Notes: generated by a model from the letters alone, not told the origin. A stretch of DNA of 64,000 nucleotides from Microbacterium atlanticum (GCF_015277815.1 NZ_CP063813.1:372001-436000); one strand, 5' to 3'. Positions 15,318 through 25,157 are shown, numbered from the stretch's first letter. Program-made: numbers and translations.

Positions 15318-17576
15318 GTGAAGAAACCCCACCGGATGGTCGGGATGGCGATGAGCGCAGCGCTCATCGCGACCGGCGCCATAGTGACGCTGTCAGTACC
15401 GGCGACTGCCGTTGACTGCAGCACTGTTCCATGGATGGATGCCTCGAAATCGGCGGACGCCCGCGCGGAAGCCCTGCTCGAGGCCAGCACGCAGCACCAG
15501 AAGTATCGCTGGCTGGTGGAACAGCCCGCTGTGTCGCCGACGCGGACGGATTGGCAGCCCGGCCGCCCAGGAGAGGCGCCGGTCGTGTACCCGGTGCAGG
15601 TCGAGTGCACCCCGACGATCGTCTACACGGATGGGCCCGAGGCGGTGCGGGCCCCGGGTGTCACGGACTTCCCGGCGCAGATCGCCTTGGCGTCGACCTG
15701 GAATCTCGAGCTTGCGTACGAGAAGGGCGTGGCCCAGGCGGACGAGTCGTTCGCGAAGCGCCGCAACGTCATTCTCGCCCCCGGGATCGGCAACGGCCGC
15801 ACTCCGCTCGCCGGACGGACGCCGGAGTACTTCGGTGAGGACCCTCTCGTGAACGGCCTGTTCGCCGGTGCCCACGCGGAGGGCATCGAGGCGGACGGCA
15901 AGGTGCTGTCCGACCTCAAGCACTACCTGGCGAACGAGCAGGAGCTGGATCGGCAGACCAGTTCGTCGAACATCAGCGAGCGCGCCCTGCGCGAGCTGTA
16001 CAGCCTGCCCTATGAGATCGCGGTCGACGAAGGCAGCCCCGAGAGCGTGATGTGCGCCTTCAACCAGGTCAACGGCGTGTACATCTGCGAGAGCCCGATC
16101 ATGCAGAGCTTGCTGAAGGACGACCACGGCTTCGACGGCTTCATCATGTCGGACTTCGGATCGGTGCACTCGACGACCGCATCGCTCATGAATGGTCTCG
16201 ACCAGGAGCTCAATCGGCCGATCTGGTTCACGCCCGAGAAGCTCGACGCCGCTCTCGCCGCGGGTGAGATCACGCAGGAGCGCATCGACGAAGCGGCCTT
16301 CCGGGTCGTGCGGTCGTATATCCGAGGAGGGTTGTTCGACAACCCGCTGCCAGCGGAGGCCGCTGTCGAAGCATCCACTCCCGCCCATGAGGCGACCGCG
16401 AAGAGGATCGCCGAGGACGGCAGCGTGCTCCTGAAGAACGACGGCGTGCTGCCGCTCGAAGCGGAGGCCGGCCAGACGATCGCGCTCTTCGGTCCCACCG
16501 CATCGACGACCCCGACGACGGTCGGCAGCTTCCCGGTCAGCGCCGTCTCGGTGTGCAGCCTCACGCTGCAGCGCAACCCGACGGCCGCTCCGCGCAACAC
16601 GCTGCCGTGCGAGGACGTCGTCTCGGCGGAGACGGCGATCACCGCACGGGCAGCCGAGGACGGCGCCTCGGTTACGTGGAACAACGGCCAGGACATCGCC
16701 GCAGCCGCGGCGCAGGCCGCGGAGGCCGACATCGCGATCGTGTTCGGATACCAGCGGATGGGCGAGTTCAGCGACCTGACCGACCTGCGACTGCAGGGCA
16801 ACGGCGATGCGCTCATCACGGCGGTCCAGGCAGCCAACCCCAACACCGTCGTGGTGCTGCAGACCGGCAGTGCGGTGGAGATGCCCTGGCTCGATGGGGT
16901 CGAGGCTGTGCTGGAGAACTGGTACGGCGGCGAGCAGCAGGGCCCGGCGATCGCGTCGCTGCTGTTCGGCGACGTCGCACCGTCGGGCAAGCTGCCGATG
17001 ACGTTCCCGAAGTCGCTCGCTGACACTCCGACGAACACTCCCGAGCAGTACCCCGGCGTCTTCTCCGACGGGTCGACCACCCGCCCGGCGGGCTCGAACG
17101 AGATCCGTCAGGTGGAGTACAGCGAGGACCTCGCGATCGGCTACAAGTGGTACCAAGAAGAGGGCATCGAGCCGCTGTTCGCCTTCGGCCACGGTCTCAC
17201 GTACACGACGTTCGCCTACGACCGGGTGCAGGTCACCCCGAAGTCGACGAACGGCGCCAAGGAGATCCGCATACAGTTCAAGGTCACCAACACCGGCGAC
17301 CGCACGGGCACCGAGATCGCGCAGGCGTACGTGACGCTTCCGGACTCGGCCGATGCCCCCGGCTCGCGACTGGTCGGATGGGAGTCGGTGACCCTCGAGC
17401 CGGGTGAGCACCGCAACGTGACCATCACCCTGTCGGCCGACGAACTCGCCGAGCAGCACCTGCTCGAGCACTGGGACGAGGGCGCCGACGATTGGGTGTC
17501 CGCGAAGGGCACCTACGGCGTCGCCGTAGGCGGCTCATCCGAGGCGCCTATCGCGACGCAGTTCACCATCAAGTAA
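15318..17576 (+). CDS. Secreted GH3 beta-glycosidase, paralogue
   Basis: This 752-residue exported family 3 enzyme is closely related to the protein at 11532 (shared QHQKYRWLVEQPA, EYFGEDPL, EITQERIDEAAFRVVR). I start it at GTG 15318: it follows the same leader as its paralogue (CTCGAGGGAGAGGGA) and gives a clean signal peptide, KKPHRMVGMAMSAALIATGA then PATAVDC. The nucleophile is Asp279 in FIMSDFGSVHS. It ends with a fibronectin III-like domain and lacks the extra Ig-like domain of the paralogue. A longer frame from 15276 would run through the operator pair and is less likely. A strong terminator follows. Confidence 0.92.
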   Translation: MKKPHRMVGMAMSAALIATGAIVTLSVPATAVDCSTVPWMDASKSADARAEALLEASTQHQKYRWLVEQPAVSPTRTDWQPGRPGEAPVVYPVQVECTPTIVYTDGPEAVRAPGVTDFPAQIALASTWNLELAYEKGVAQADESFAKRRNVILAPGIGNGRTPLAGRTPEYFGEDPLVNGLFAGAHAEGIEADGKVLSDLKHYLANEQELDRQTSSSNISERALRELYSLPYEIAVDEGSPESVMCAFNQVNGVYICESPIMQSLLKDDHGFDGFIMSDFGSVHSTTASLMNGLDQELNRPIWFTPEKLDAALAAGEITQERIDEAAFRVVRSYIRGGLFDNPLPAEAAVEASTPAHEATAKRIAEDGSVLLKNDGVLPLEAEAGQTIALFGPTASTTPTTVGSFPVSAVSVCSLTLQRNPTAAPRNTLPCEDVVSAETAITARAAEDGASVTWNNGQDIAAAAAQAAEADIAIVFGYQRMGEFSDLTDLRLQGNGDALITAVQAANPNTVVVLQTGSAVEMPWLDGVEAVLENWYGGEQQGPAIASLLFGDVAPSGKLPMTFPKSLADTPTNTPEQYPGVFSDGSTTRPAGSNEIRQVEYSEDLAIGYKWYQEEGIEPLFAFGHGLTYTTFAYDRVQVTPKSTNGAKEIRIQFKVTNTGDRTGTEIAQAYVTLPDSADAPGSRLVGWESVTLEPGEHRNVTITLSADELAEQHLLEHWDEGADDWVSAKGTYGVAVGGSSEAPIATQFTIK

Positions 17577-17586
17577 GGAACTGCAT

Positions 17587-17623
17587 CACATCGCGGGGGC
17601 AGCAGCGCTGTCCCCGCGATGTG
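17587..17623 (+). terminator. Intrinsic terminator after the second secreted GH3 gene
   Basis: A perfect 12-bp stem, CACATCGCGGGG (17587-17598) with CCCCGCGATGTG (17612-17623), starts 11 bp after the stop codon. Confidence 0.75.
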
Positions 17624-17652
17624 CTGTCCGCCCGAAGGATGAGAATGGAATC

Positions 17653-17943
17653 ATGACCGTCACTCACATCGTGCTGATCGAGTGGAAGACGGATGACCCG
17701 ACCCGACGCGAATCGGTGCAGGCGGCAATCGGACGCCTGCCCGAACAGATCCCTGAGATCCAACAGTTGCGATTGGGTGAGAGCAACAGCCCCGAGGCGC
17801 TGGAGCAAGGGTACGACTACGGGTTCGTGATGTCCTTCGAGACCCGGGCGGACCGTGATGCCTACCTCTCTCACCCAGCGCACCTGCCGGTGGCACAGCT
17901 CATCGGGTCTTCGGCCAAGCGGGTGCTGGTCTTTGACGTCTGA
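17653..17943 (+). CDS. Dabb-family (dimeric alpha/beta barrel) protein
   Basis: This 96-residue cytoplasmic protein belongs to the stress-responsive Dabb family: THIVLIEWK at the start, GYDYGFVMSFETRADRDAYL and HPAHLPVAQ in the second half. Members form small dimeric barrels; most have no known substrate, and some act on polyketide or sugar-derived compounds. It resembles L-rhamnose mutarotase in fold and size, but its motifs are those of Dabb and not RhaM, so I do not call it a mutarotase. It is convergent with the LacI gene downstream and has no operon partner. Confidence 0.82.
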   Translation: MTVTHIVLIEWKTDDPTRRESVQAAIGRLPEQIPEIQQLRLGESNSPEALEQGYDYGFVMSFETRADRDAYLSHPAHLPVAQLIGSSAKRVLVFDV

Positions 17944-18000
17944 GATCCCGAAGAGTCAGATCTGTCGAGTCACCAGCCGTGCGGCGTCTTCGCCCCTTCG

Positions 18001-19005
18001 CTAGCGAGCTCTCGTCGAAGATCGCACGATCAACTCGGGCTGGAAGACGATCTGCTGCGCAGAGTCGGCCCCGTCCACCGCGGCGAGGAGCAGGTCCACC
18101 GCTCGTCGGCCGATGAGTTCGCTGGGCTGTCTGATCGATGACAGGGGGACGACGGCGGCCGAGGCGAAGTCGATGTCGTCGTAACCGATGATCGCGACGT
18201 CGTCCGGAACGGAGATGGAACCGAGCATCACCAGTGCCTGGAGCACGCCGACAGCGAGCAGGTCGTTCGCGGCGAAGACAGCGTCGGGGCGGTCCCCGGG
18301 CTCGCGCCCGCGCAGACGTTCGCCCGCAGCACGACCCTCGAGCACGGTCAGAGCGGTTGTCTCGATCACGTCGAGGGAGGCATCCGGGTTTTCACCAATC
18401 GCTCGACGCGCACCGGCGAGCCGGTCCGTGACTTGCCGCGTCGTCAGCGGTCCGCCGACGAAGGCGATGCGGCGCCGGCCGGTGTCGAGCAGATGGCGCA
18501 CCGCGAGGTAGCCGCCGGCGACGTCGTCGACAGCGACCGATGAGAATTCGCCGCTGTCACTGGGGCGGTCGACCAGGACGGCCGGGATGCCGCGGGAACG
18601 AAGGCGCACCAGCCGTGCCGAGACATCGTGCACCGGCGTGATGAGGACGCCCTGCACCCGCTGCTCTTCGAAAAGGTCGAGGTACCCCGTCTCGCGCGAC
18701 TCGTCGTCGTCGCTGTTGCCGAGCAGGATCGAGAGGTCGCTCTCAGCGGCGCGACGCTCGGCGCCTCGGGCGACGTCGGTGAAGAACGGGTTGCCGACGT
18801 CCAGCACCACAAGGCCGATGCTGCGACTTCGCCCTGCCCGCAACTGGCGCGCGGCGTCGTTGCGGACGAATCCCAGCTCGTCGATGGCCGCCTGCACGCG
18901 CTGCACGGTCGCCGCTGACACCTTGCCGGGTCGGTTGAGCACGTTGGACACCGTGCCCACCGAGACCTGCGCGAGCGCCGCGACATCCTTGACGCTTACC
19001 GACAT
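18001..19005 (-). CDS. LacI-family repressor of the L-rhamnose operon
   Basis: This 334-residue repressor has the head SVSVKDVAALAQVSVGTVSNVLNRPGKVSAAT in its first 40 residues, the hinge VRNDAARQLRAGRSRSIG, and a sugar-binding core ending in PDDVAIIGYDDIDFASAAVVPLSSIRQP. The ATG at 19005 has GAGG upstream; a longer frame running to 19968 only shadows rhaI. It is divergent from rhaI, and the 90-bp gap holds two TGAAACGAT half-palindromes over the rhaI promoter, so it very likely represses rhaI-rhaD-rhaB-lldD and itself, with L-rhamnose or a pathway intermediate as inducer. It is the counterpart of LacI-type RhaR regulators described in other bacteria. Confidence 0.9.
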   Translation of the reverse strand: MSVSVKDVAALAQVSVGTVSNVLNRPGKVSAATVQRVQAAIDELGFVRNDAARQLRAGRSRSIGLVVLDVGNPFFTDVARGAERRAAESDLSILLGNSDDDESRETGYLDLFEEQRVQGVLITPVHDVSARLVRLRSRGIPAVLVDRPSDSGEFSSVAVDDVAGGYLAVRHLLDTGRRRIAFVGGPLTTRQVTDRLAGARRAIGENPDASLDVIETTALTVLEGRAAGERLRGREPGDRPDAVFAANDLLAVGVLQALVMLGSISVPDDVAIIGYDDIDFASAAVVPLSSIRQPSELIGRRAVDLLLAAVDGADSAQQIVFQPELIVRSSTRAR

Positions 19006-19033
19006 CCCGACCTCTGCTCTCGACCCGGTTGAG

Positions 19034-19075
19034 TTGCGTGAAACGATACAGGCAACTATCGTATGAAACGATTCA
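19034..19075 (+). promoter_or_regulatory. rhaI promoter with two LacI-type sites
   Basis: TTGCGT (19034-19039) and TATCGT (19057-19062), 17 bp apart, form the promoter. TGAAACGATAC (19039-19049) overlaps the -35 end and spacer, and TGAAACGATTCA (19064-19075), a near-perfect palindrome, lies at the start point. An ATG at 19063 in the rhaI frame falls within this operator and is therefore an unlikely start. Confidence 0.75.
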
Positions 19076-19095
19076 CTACCTTGGAGACCTCGAAG

Positions 19096-20268
19096 ATGAG
19101 TACGGCAATGCTTACCCCTGACCACCTCGAGCAACTGGCGGGCCAGGGCATCGAGCTTCCTTCGTGGGCCTTCGGCAACTCGGGCACTCGATTCCGGGTG
19201 TTCACGACGCCGGGCACACCGAGGGACCCGTTCGAGAAGATCGCGGATGCTGCGAAGGTGAACGAGTTCACCGCCCTCGCGCCGAGCGTCGCGCTGCACA
19301 TCCCGTGGGACAAGGTTGACTCCTACGACGACCTGCGCCGCCATGCGGAAGACCTCGGGGTGAAGCTGGGCACGATCAACTCCAACACCTTCCAGGATGA
19401 GGACTACAAGTTCGGCGCCCTCACCCACGCCGACGATGCGATCCGGCAGAAGGCGATCGACCATCACTTCGAGTGCATCGACATCATGCACGCCACCGGC
19501 TCGCGCGACCTCAAGATCTGGCTCGCCGAGGGCTCGAACTATCCGGGTCAGAACGACATGCGCGCGCGCCAGGATCGACTGGCCGACTCGCTGGAGCAGA
19601 TCTACGCGCGCCTCTCCGACGAGCAGCGCCTGGTGCTGGAGTACAAGTTCTTCGAGCCGGCGTTCTACCACACCGACGTTCCGGACTGGGGAACCTCGTA
19701 CGCGCAGGTGGCCGCTCTCGGCGACCGGGCGATGGTGTGTCTCGACACCGGCCATCACGCGCCTGGGACGAACATCGAGTTCATCGTGATGCAGCTGCTG
19801 CGGCTCGGGAAGCTCGGCTCGTTCGACTTCAACTCCCGCTTCTACGCCGACGACGACCTCATCGTAGGGGCGGCCGACCCGTTCCAGCTGTTCCGCATCC
19901 TGTTCGAGGTCATCCGCGGCGGCGGCCTGAACAACCCCGACGTCGCGTTCATGCTCGACCAGTGCCACAACATCGAGGACAAGATCCCCGGACAGATCCG
20001 CTCGGTGCTCAACGTGCAGGAGATGACGGCACGCGCGCTGCTCGTCGACCGCGACGCCCTCGCCGCGGCCCAGGCCGCCAACGACGTGCTCGGCGCGCAG
20101 GCCGTGTTCATGGACGCGTTCTACACCGACGTGCGCCCCGCCCTCGCCGAATGGCGCGAATCGCGCGGCCTGCCCGCCGACCCGATGGCCGCGTATGCGG
20201 CCTCCGGCTACCAGCAGCAGATCGCGGCCGACCGCGTCGGCGGCACCCAGGCCGGCTGGGGCGCGTAA
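19096..20268 (+). CDS. rhaI: L-rhamnose isomerase (RhaI type)
   Basis: This enzyme of about 390 residues converts L-rhamnose to L-rhamnulose, the first step of the phosphorylating pathway. It belongs to the Gram-positive/Pseudomonas RhaI group with a xylose-isomerase-like TIM barrel and not to the E. coli RhaA group. Visible stretches are LAPSVALHIPWDKVDSYDDL, KIWLAEGSNYPGQNDMRAR, YKFFEPAFYHTDVPDWGT, CLDTGHHAPGTNIEFIV and FDFNSRFYADDDLIVGAADP, which supply the metal-binding Glu, Asp and His residues. I start at ATG 19096 (GGAG 9 nt upstream); the frame also opens at 19063, inside the operator. A 14-bp hairpin separates it from the aldolase gene. Confidence 0.94.
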   Translation: MSTAMLTPDHLEQLAGQGIELPSWAFGNSGTRFRVFTTPGTPRDPFEKIADAAKVNEFTALAPSVALHIPWDKVDSYDDLRRHAEDLGVKLGTINSNTFQDEDYKFGALTHADDAIRQKAIDHHFECIDIMHATGSRDLKIWLAEGSNYPGQNDMRARQDRLADSLEQIYARLSDEQRLVLEYKFFEPAFYHTDVPDWGTSYAQVAALGDRAMVCLDTGHHAPGTNIEFIVMQLLRLGKLGSFDFNSRFYADDDLIVGAADPFQLFRILFEVIRGGGLNNPDVAFMLDQCHNIEDKIPGQIRSVLNVQEMTARALLVDRDALAAAQAANDVLGAQAVFMDAFYTDVRPALAEWRESRGLPADPMAAYAASGYQQQIAADRVGGTQAGWGA

Positions 20269-20280
20269 CTTCAGAGACCC

Positions 20281-20317
20281 GCCGGGGCTGCGGGAAGCCG
20301 ATCCCCGCAGCCCCGGC
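20281..20317 (+). terminator. Intercistronic hairpin between rhaI and the aldolase gene
   Basis: A perfect 14-bp GC-rich stem (20281-20294 with 20304-20317) lies 12 bp after the rhaI stop with no T-run behind it. It probably attenuates transcription or protects rhaI mRNA; the gene order requires read-through to the aldolase gene unless another promoter is present. Confidence 0.65.
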
Positions 20318-20395
20318 GCACCACCCGCTTCCGCTCACCTGTCGCGAACGGCCCGCGTTTGTGCAGATCGTGAGCAATCGAACGAAGGACCCCTC

Positions 20396-22432
20396 ATGAC
20401 CAACCAGGCAGCAGCCGACCTCATCGCGCGGTCCAACCGCCTCGGCGCCGACCCGAAGAACACCAACTACGCCGGTGGCAACACGTCGGCAAAGGGCACC
20501 GAGACCGACCCGGTCACGGGGGAGCCCGTCGAGCTGCTGTGGGTCAAGGGCTCGGGAGGCGACCTCGGCACCCTGAAGGAGGCGGGCCTCGCGGTGCTGC
20601 GCCTGGACCGCATGCGTGCGCTCGTGAACGTATACCCCGGCGTCGATCGCGAGGACGAGATGGTCGCGGCGTTCGACTACTGCCTGCACGGCAAGGGCGG
20701 CGCCGCTCCCTCGATCGACACGGCGATGCACGGGCTGGTGGATGCGGCGCACGTCGACCACCTGCATCCCGACTCGGGCATCGCGATCGCGACCGCCGCC
20801 GACGGCGAGGTGCTCACCGGGAAGATCTTCGGCGACAAGGTCGTGTGGGTGCCGTGGCGTCGCCCGGGGTTCCAGCTCGGCCTGGACATCGCCGACATCA
20901 AGGCGAAGAACCCGCAGGCGATCGGGTGCATCCTGGGCGGTCACGGCATCACCGCGTGGGGCGACACGTCGGATGAGGCCGAGGCGCACTCGCTGTGGAT
21001 CATCGAGACCGCGCAGTCCTACCTCGACGAGCACAGCAAGTCCGCCCCGTTCGGCGGCGTGCGCGCCGGCTTCCAGGCCCTCCCCGAGGCCGAGCGTCGC
21101 GCGAAGGCGGCCGCTCTCGCCCCGACGATCCGCGGCCTGGCGTCGACGGACAAGCCGATGGTCGGTCACTTCACCGACTCGGCTGTGGTGCTCGACTTCC
21201 TCGCGTCGGAGAAGGCGCCCGCTCTGGCCGCGCTGGGCACGAGCTGCCCCGACCACTTCCTGCGCACCAAGGTCAAGCCGCTGATCCTCGACCTTCCCGC
21301 AGACGCCGAGGTCGAGGCATCCATCGCCCGCCTGAAAGAGCTGCACGAGGAGTACCGCGCGGACTACCAGGCGTACTACGACGCCCACGCCACCGCCGAG
21401 TCGCCCGCGATCCGCGGCGCCGACCCGCTCATCGTGCTCATCCCAGGCGTGGGCATGTTCAGCTACGGCGCGAACAAGCAGACCGCCCGGGTCGCGGGGG
21501 AGTTCTACGTCAACGCCATCAACGTGATGCGCGGCGCCGAGTCGGTCTCCACCTACACGCCGATCTCGGACGCGGAGAAGTTCCGCATCGAGTACTGGGC
21601 GCTCGAAGAGGCCAAGCTGCAGCGGATGCCGAAGCCGAAGACGCATCAGGGCCGCATCGCGTTCGTCACCGGCGCCGCGTCGGGCATCGGCAAGGCCATC
21701 GCGACCCGCCTGGCCGCCGAGGGCGCGTGCGTCGTGGTCGCCGACCTCGATCTCGAGAAGGCGCAGGCCGCCGCCGCCGAGCTCGGTGGCACCGACGTCG
21801 CGATCGGCGTCGCGGCGAACGTCGCCGACGCCGAGGGCGTGCAGGCCGCGATCGACGCGACCGTGCTCGCGTTCGGCGGTATCGACCTCGTCGTGAACAA
21901 CGCCGGCCTGTCGCTGTCCAAGCCGCTGCTGGAGACCACCGAGAAGGATTGGGATCTGCAGCACGACGTCATGGCGAAGGGCTCGTTCCTCGTCGCCAAG
22001 GCCGCCGCGAAGGCCCTCATCGCGCAGAGGATGGGCGGCGACGTGATCTACATCTCGTCGAAGAACTCCGTCTTCGCCGGCCCGAACAACATCGCCTACT
22101 CGGCCACCAAGGCCGACCAGGCCCACCAGGTGCGGCTGCTCGCGGTCGAACTCGGCGAGCACGGTGTGCGCGTGAACGGCATCAACCCCGACGGCGTCGT
22201 GCGCGGCTCGGGCATCTTCGCCGCCGGCTGGGGCGCCAACCGCGCCGCGACCTACGGGGTCAAGGAAGAGGACCTGGGCCAGTTCTACGCGAACCGCACC
22301 ATCCTCAAGCGCGAAGTGGTGCCCGAGAACGTCGCCGACGCGGTGTACGTGCTCACCGGACCCGAGCTGAGCCGGACCACGGGCCTGCACATCCCCGTCG
22401 ACTCCGGCGTCGCGGCAGCGTTCCTGCGATGA
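20396..22432 (+). CDS. rhaD: Bifunctional rhamnulose-1-phosphate aldolase / short-chain dehydrogenase
   Basis: This 678-residue fusion has a class II aldolase domain (about 1-400) and a short-chain dehydrogenase domain (about 425-678). The aldolase domain has the zinc-binding pattern VDHLHPDSGIAIA and GGHGITAWGDT. The dehydrogenase has TGAASGIGKAIA for nucleotide binding and the catalytic Y-S-A-T-K (AYSATKADQ). The aldolase splits L-rhamnulose 1-phosphate into DHAP and L-lactaldehyde; in characterised relatives the partner domain oxidises the aldehyde to L-lactate, which fits the lldD gene two genes on. The ATG at 20396 follows AAGGA. The stop overlaps the kinase start (ATGA). Confidence 0.94.
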   Translation: MTNQAAADLIARSNRLGADPKNTNYAGGNTSAKGTETDPVTGEPVELLWVKGSGGDLGTLKEAGLAVLRLDRMRALVNVYPGVDREDEMVAAFDYCLHGKGGAAPSIDTAMHGLVDAAHVDHLHPDSGIAIATAADGEVLTGKIFGDKVVWVPWRRPGFQLGLDIADIKAKNPQAIGCILGGHGITAWGDTSDEAEAHSLWIIETAQSYLDEHSKSAPFGGVRAGFQALPEAERRAKAAALAPTIRGLASTDKPMVGHFTDSAVVLDFLASEKAPALAALGTSCPDHFLRTKVKPLILDLPADAEVEASIARLKELHEEYRADYQAYYDAHATAESPAIRGADPLIVLIPGVGMFSYGANKQTARVAGEFYVNAINVMRGAESVSTYTPISDAEKFRIEYWALEEAKLQRMPKPKTHQGRIAFVTGAASGIGKAIATRLAAEGACVVVADLDLEKAQAAAAELGGTDVAIGVAANVADAEGVQAAIDATVLAFGGIDLVVNNAGLSLSKPLLETTEKDWDLQHDVMAKGSFLVAKAAAKALIAQRMGGDVIYISSKNSVFAGPNNIAYSATKADQAHQVRLLAVELGEHGVRVNGINPDGVVRGSGIFAAGWGANRAATYGVKEEDLGQFYANRTILKREVVPENVADAVYVLTGPELSRTTGLHIPVDSGVAAAFLR

Positions 22433-23847
22433 CCGAGCCGAGCGGGGGCGTCGTTGCGGCCGTCGACCTCGGCGCGACCAGCGGCCGCGTCATGCTCGGC
22501 TACGTCGGGGATGGGATGCTGCGCCTCGAGGCGGTCTCGCGGTTCCCGAACGGCCCGGTGGCCGGGCCGGATGGGCTGCACTGGGACTTCACGTCGCTGT
22601 ACCGCCACGTTGTGGACGGACTTCGTGAGGTGGTCGCTCGCGAGCCGGAACTGGCGAGCGTCGGAATCGATTCCTGGGCCGTCGACTACGGCCTCGTTGC
22701 GGGAGGCGAGCTGCTCGCCGAGCCGTTCCACTACCGCGACGACCGCACCCTCCGCGGGGTCGAGCAGGTGCACGCGGTCGTCCCGTTCGAGGAGCTGTAC
22801 CGCCGCAACGGACTGCAGTTCCTGCCGTTCAACACGCTGTACCAGTACGTCACCGAGCGCGGCCTCAGCGATGCGGACGTCGCCCTCCTCGTCCCAGACC
22901 TGGTCGCGTTCCTCCTCACGGGCGCGCGGGTCGCCGAACGCACCAACGCGTCGACCACCGGCTTGCTGGATGTCCGCACGGGGAAGTGGGATGTGGAGCT
23001 GGCCGAAGCGATGGGAATCCCGGCATCCGTGCTTCCGCGCATCGTCGATCCCGGTACGCGTCTCGGACCGCTGCGCGGGGCGGCCCGCGAGCGTGTCGGC
23101 GCGCCGATCGAGGTCGTCGCCGTCGGATCGCATGACACGGCCTCGGCGGTCGTCGCCGTCCCGCTCAGCTCACCGAACGCGGCGTTCATCTCCTGCGGCA
23201 CGTGGGGTCTCGTCGGCATCGAGCTGGAAGAGCCGGTGCTGACGGATGCTGCGCGCGAGGCCAACTTCACGAACGAGGGCGGCGTCGACGGACGGGTCCG
23301 CTTCTTGCACAACGTCACCGGGCTGTGGCTGCTGAGCGAGTCGGTGCGCACGTGGGAAGCGGAGGACGGCGCTTCGATCGATCTCTCGGAATTGCTGGAT
23401 GCTGCAGCATCCGTCGACGGCGACATCCCGATCTTCGATGCGAACGATCCGCGGCTGTCGGCGCCCGGCGACATGCCCGCGCGCATCGCCGCGCTGTTCG
23501 ACGGGGCCGGTTTCGCCGTGCCCCCGTCGCGCGCGGCCTTCACCCGCACGATCGTCGAGAGCATCGCCCAGGCGTTCGCGACCGCGGTGGCTACCGCGGG
23601 TCGCCTGACCGGACGCGACATCGACGTGATCCACATCGTCGGCGGCGGCGCGCTGAACCGGCTGCTGTGTCAGGCCACCGCGGACCGCTCCGGTCTTCCG
23701 GTGCTCGCCGGCCCGGTCGAAGCGACCGCACTCGGCAACGTTCTCGTCCAGGCCCGCGCCGCCGGGCTGCTGAGCGGCACGCTCGAGACGATGCGTGAGC
23801 TCGTCGCGCGCACGCATACCCCCCTCCGATACGAACCAAGGTCTTGA
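22429..23847 (+). CDS. rhaB: Rhamnulokinase
   Basis: This 472-residue sugar kinase of the FGGY family phosphorylates L-rhamnulose at C1 with ATP. The phosphate-binding start [15 protein letters not shown], the substrate region [33 protein letters not shown], and the C-terminal ATP site [18 protein letters not shown] are all present. It starts at ATG 22429, overlapping the aldolase stop by 4 nt, and ends in a TTGA overlap with lldD, so the three genes are translationally coupled. The length is normal for RhaB. Confidence 0.95.
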   Translation: MTEPSGGVVAAVDLGATSGRVMLGYVGDGMLRLEAVSRFPNGPVAGPDGLHWDFTSLYRHVVDGLREVVAREPELASVGIDSWAVDYGLVAGGELLAEPFHYRDDRTLRGVEQVHAVVPFEELYRRNGLQFLPFNTLYQYVTERGLSDADVALLVPDLVAFLLTGARVAERTNASTTGLLDVRTGKWDVELAEAMGIPASVLPRIVDPGTRLGPLRGAARERVGAPIEVVAVGSHDTASAVVAVPLSSPNAAFISCGTWGLVGIELEEPVLTDAAREANFTNEGGVDGRVRFLHNVTGLWLLSESVRTWEAEDGASIDLSELLDAAASVDGDIPIFDANDPRLSAPGDMPARIAALFDGAGFAVPPSRAAFTRTIVESIAQAFATAVATAGRLTGRDIDVIHIVGGGALNRLLCQATADRSGLPVLAGPVEATALGNVLVQARAAGLLSGTLETMRELVARTHTPLRYEPRS

Positions 23848-25142
23848 GTAACGAAATGGTCCAAAGACAACTGCCCAACCCCGCGGAGCTGCTCGAGTTG
23901 ATGAGCTTCAAGAAGCCGGAGTTGAACGGGCGCAAGCGCCGGTTGGAATCGGCGTTGACGGTCGCGGATCTGCGGGTGATCGCGAAGCGTCGGACGCCGA
24001 AGGCGGCGTTCGATTACACCGATGGTGCGGCGGAGGGGGAGTTGTCGTTGGCGCGGGCGCGGCAGGCGTTCGAGGACATCGAGTTCCACCCGGACATCCT
24101 GCGTCCCGCTGCGGTGGTGGACACGTCGGTGCAGATCCTGGGTGGGCCCAGCGCGTTGCCGTTCGGGATCGCGCCGACCGGGTTCACCCGGCTGATGCAG
24201 ACCGAGGGGGAGTCGGCGGGGGCGGCGGCGGCGGGGGCTGCGGGCATCCCGTTCACGCTGTCCACGCTGGGCACCACGTCGATCGAGGACGTGAAGGCCG
24301 CGAACCCGGGTGGGCGGAACTGGTTCCAGCTGTATGTGATGCGGGATCGGGAGATCTCCTACGGGCTGGTGCAGCGGGCGGCGGCGGCCGGGTTCGACAC
24401 GCTGCAGTTCACCGTGGACACCCCGGTGGCGGGTGCCCGGTTGCGGGATAAGCGCAACGGGTTCTCCATCCCTCCGCAGCTGACGGTGGGCACGATCGTC
24501 AACGCGATCCCGCGGCCGTGGTGGTGGTACGACTTCCTCACCACCCCGAAGCTGGAGTTCGCGTCACTGTCCACCACCGGCGGCACGGTCGGGGAGCTGC
24601 TCAACGCCGCGATGGACCCGACGATCAGCTACGACGACCTGGCGGTGATCCGCGACCTGTGGCCGGGCAAGATCGTCGTCAAGGGCGTGCAGAACGTCGC
24701 CGACTCGGTGCGCCTCATCGACGCCGGCGTGGACGGCATCATCTTGTCCAACCACGGCGGCCGGCAGCTGGACCGCGCCCCCGTCCCGTTCCACCTCCTC
24801 CCGAAGGTCGTCCGCGAAGTCGGCAAGGACGCCACCGTGATGATCGACACCGGCATCATGAACGGCGCCGACATCGTCGCCGCCCTCGCCCTGGGCGCGA
24901 AGTTCACCCTCATCGGCCGCGCCTACCTCTACGGCCTCATGGCCGGCGGACGCCAGGGCGTGGACCGCACCATACAGATCCTCCGCACCGAGATCGAACG
25001 CACCATGCAACTGCTCGGCGTCGCCACCATCGCCGAACTCGAACCCCGCCATGTCACCCAGCTCACCCGCCTCCAGCCCCTCAGCGACCCCGCACCCACG
25101 CGCACACCCGCACGGGCGCGCGGCACGAGCACGAAGGCCTGA
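23844..25142 (+). CDS. lldD: L-lactate dehydrogenase (FMN-dependent alpha-hydroxyacid oxidase family)
   Basis: This 432-residue flavoenzyme oxidises L-lactate to pyruvate, feeding electrons to the respiratory chain. It shows the FMN barrel of the family: [73 protein letters not shown], and the active-site [14 protein letters not shown] with the catalytic His and substrate-binding Arg. The start is TTG 23844 (TTGA overlap with rhaB); ATG 23856 is an alternative. As the last gene of the rhamnose operon it completes rhamnose to pyruvate. Codon use changes along the gene: TTG, GGG and GCG are frequent in the first half, and C-ending codons dominate after about 24600. Confidence 0.92.
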   Translation: MSNEMVQRQLPNPAELLELMSFKKPELNGRKRRLESALTVADLRVIAKRRTPKAAFDYTDGAAEGELSLARARQAFEDIEFHPDILRPAAVVDTSVQILGGPSALPFGIAPTGFTRLMQTEGESAGAAAAGAAGIPFTLSTLGTTSIEDVKAANPGGRNWFQLYVMRDREISYGLVQRAAAAGFDTLQFTVDTPVAGARLRDKRNGFSIPPQLTVGTIVNAIPRPWWWYDFLTTPKLEFASLSTTGGTVGELLNAAMDPTISYDDLAVIRDLWPGKIVVKGVQNVADSVRLIDAGVDGIILSNHGGRQLDRAPVPFHLLPKVVREVGKDATVMIDTGIMNGADIVAALALGAKFTLIGRAYLYGLMAGGRQGVDRTIQILRTEIERTMQLLGVATIAELEPRHVTQLTRLQPLSDPAPTRTPARARGTSTKA

Positions 25143-25157
25143 GGGCGCGACTTCGCT

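Noticed and set aside
17653..17943. L-rhamnose mutarotase (RhaM)
   Set aside because: Size and fold agree, but the sequence motifs (HIVLIEWK, YDYGFVMSFE, HPAH) are those of the Dabb family.
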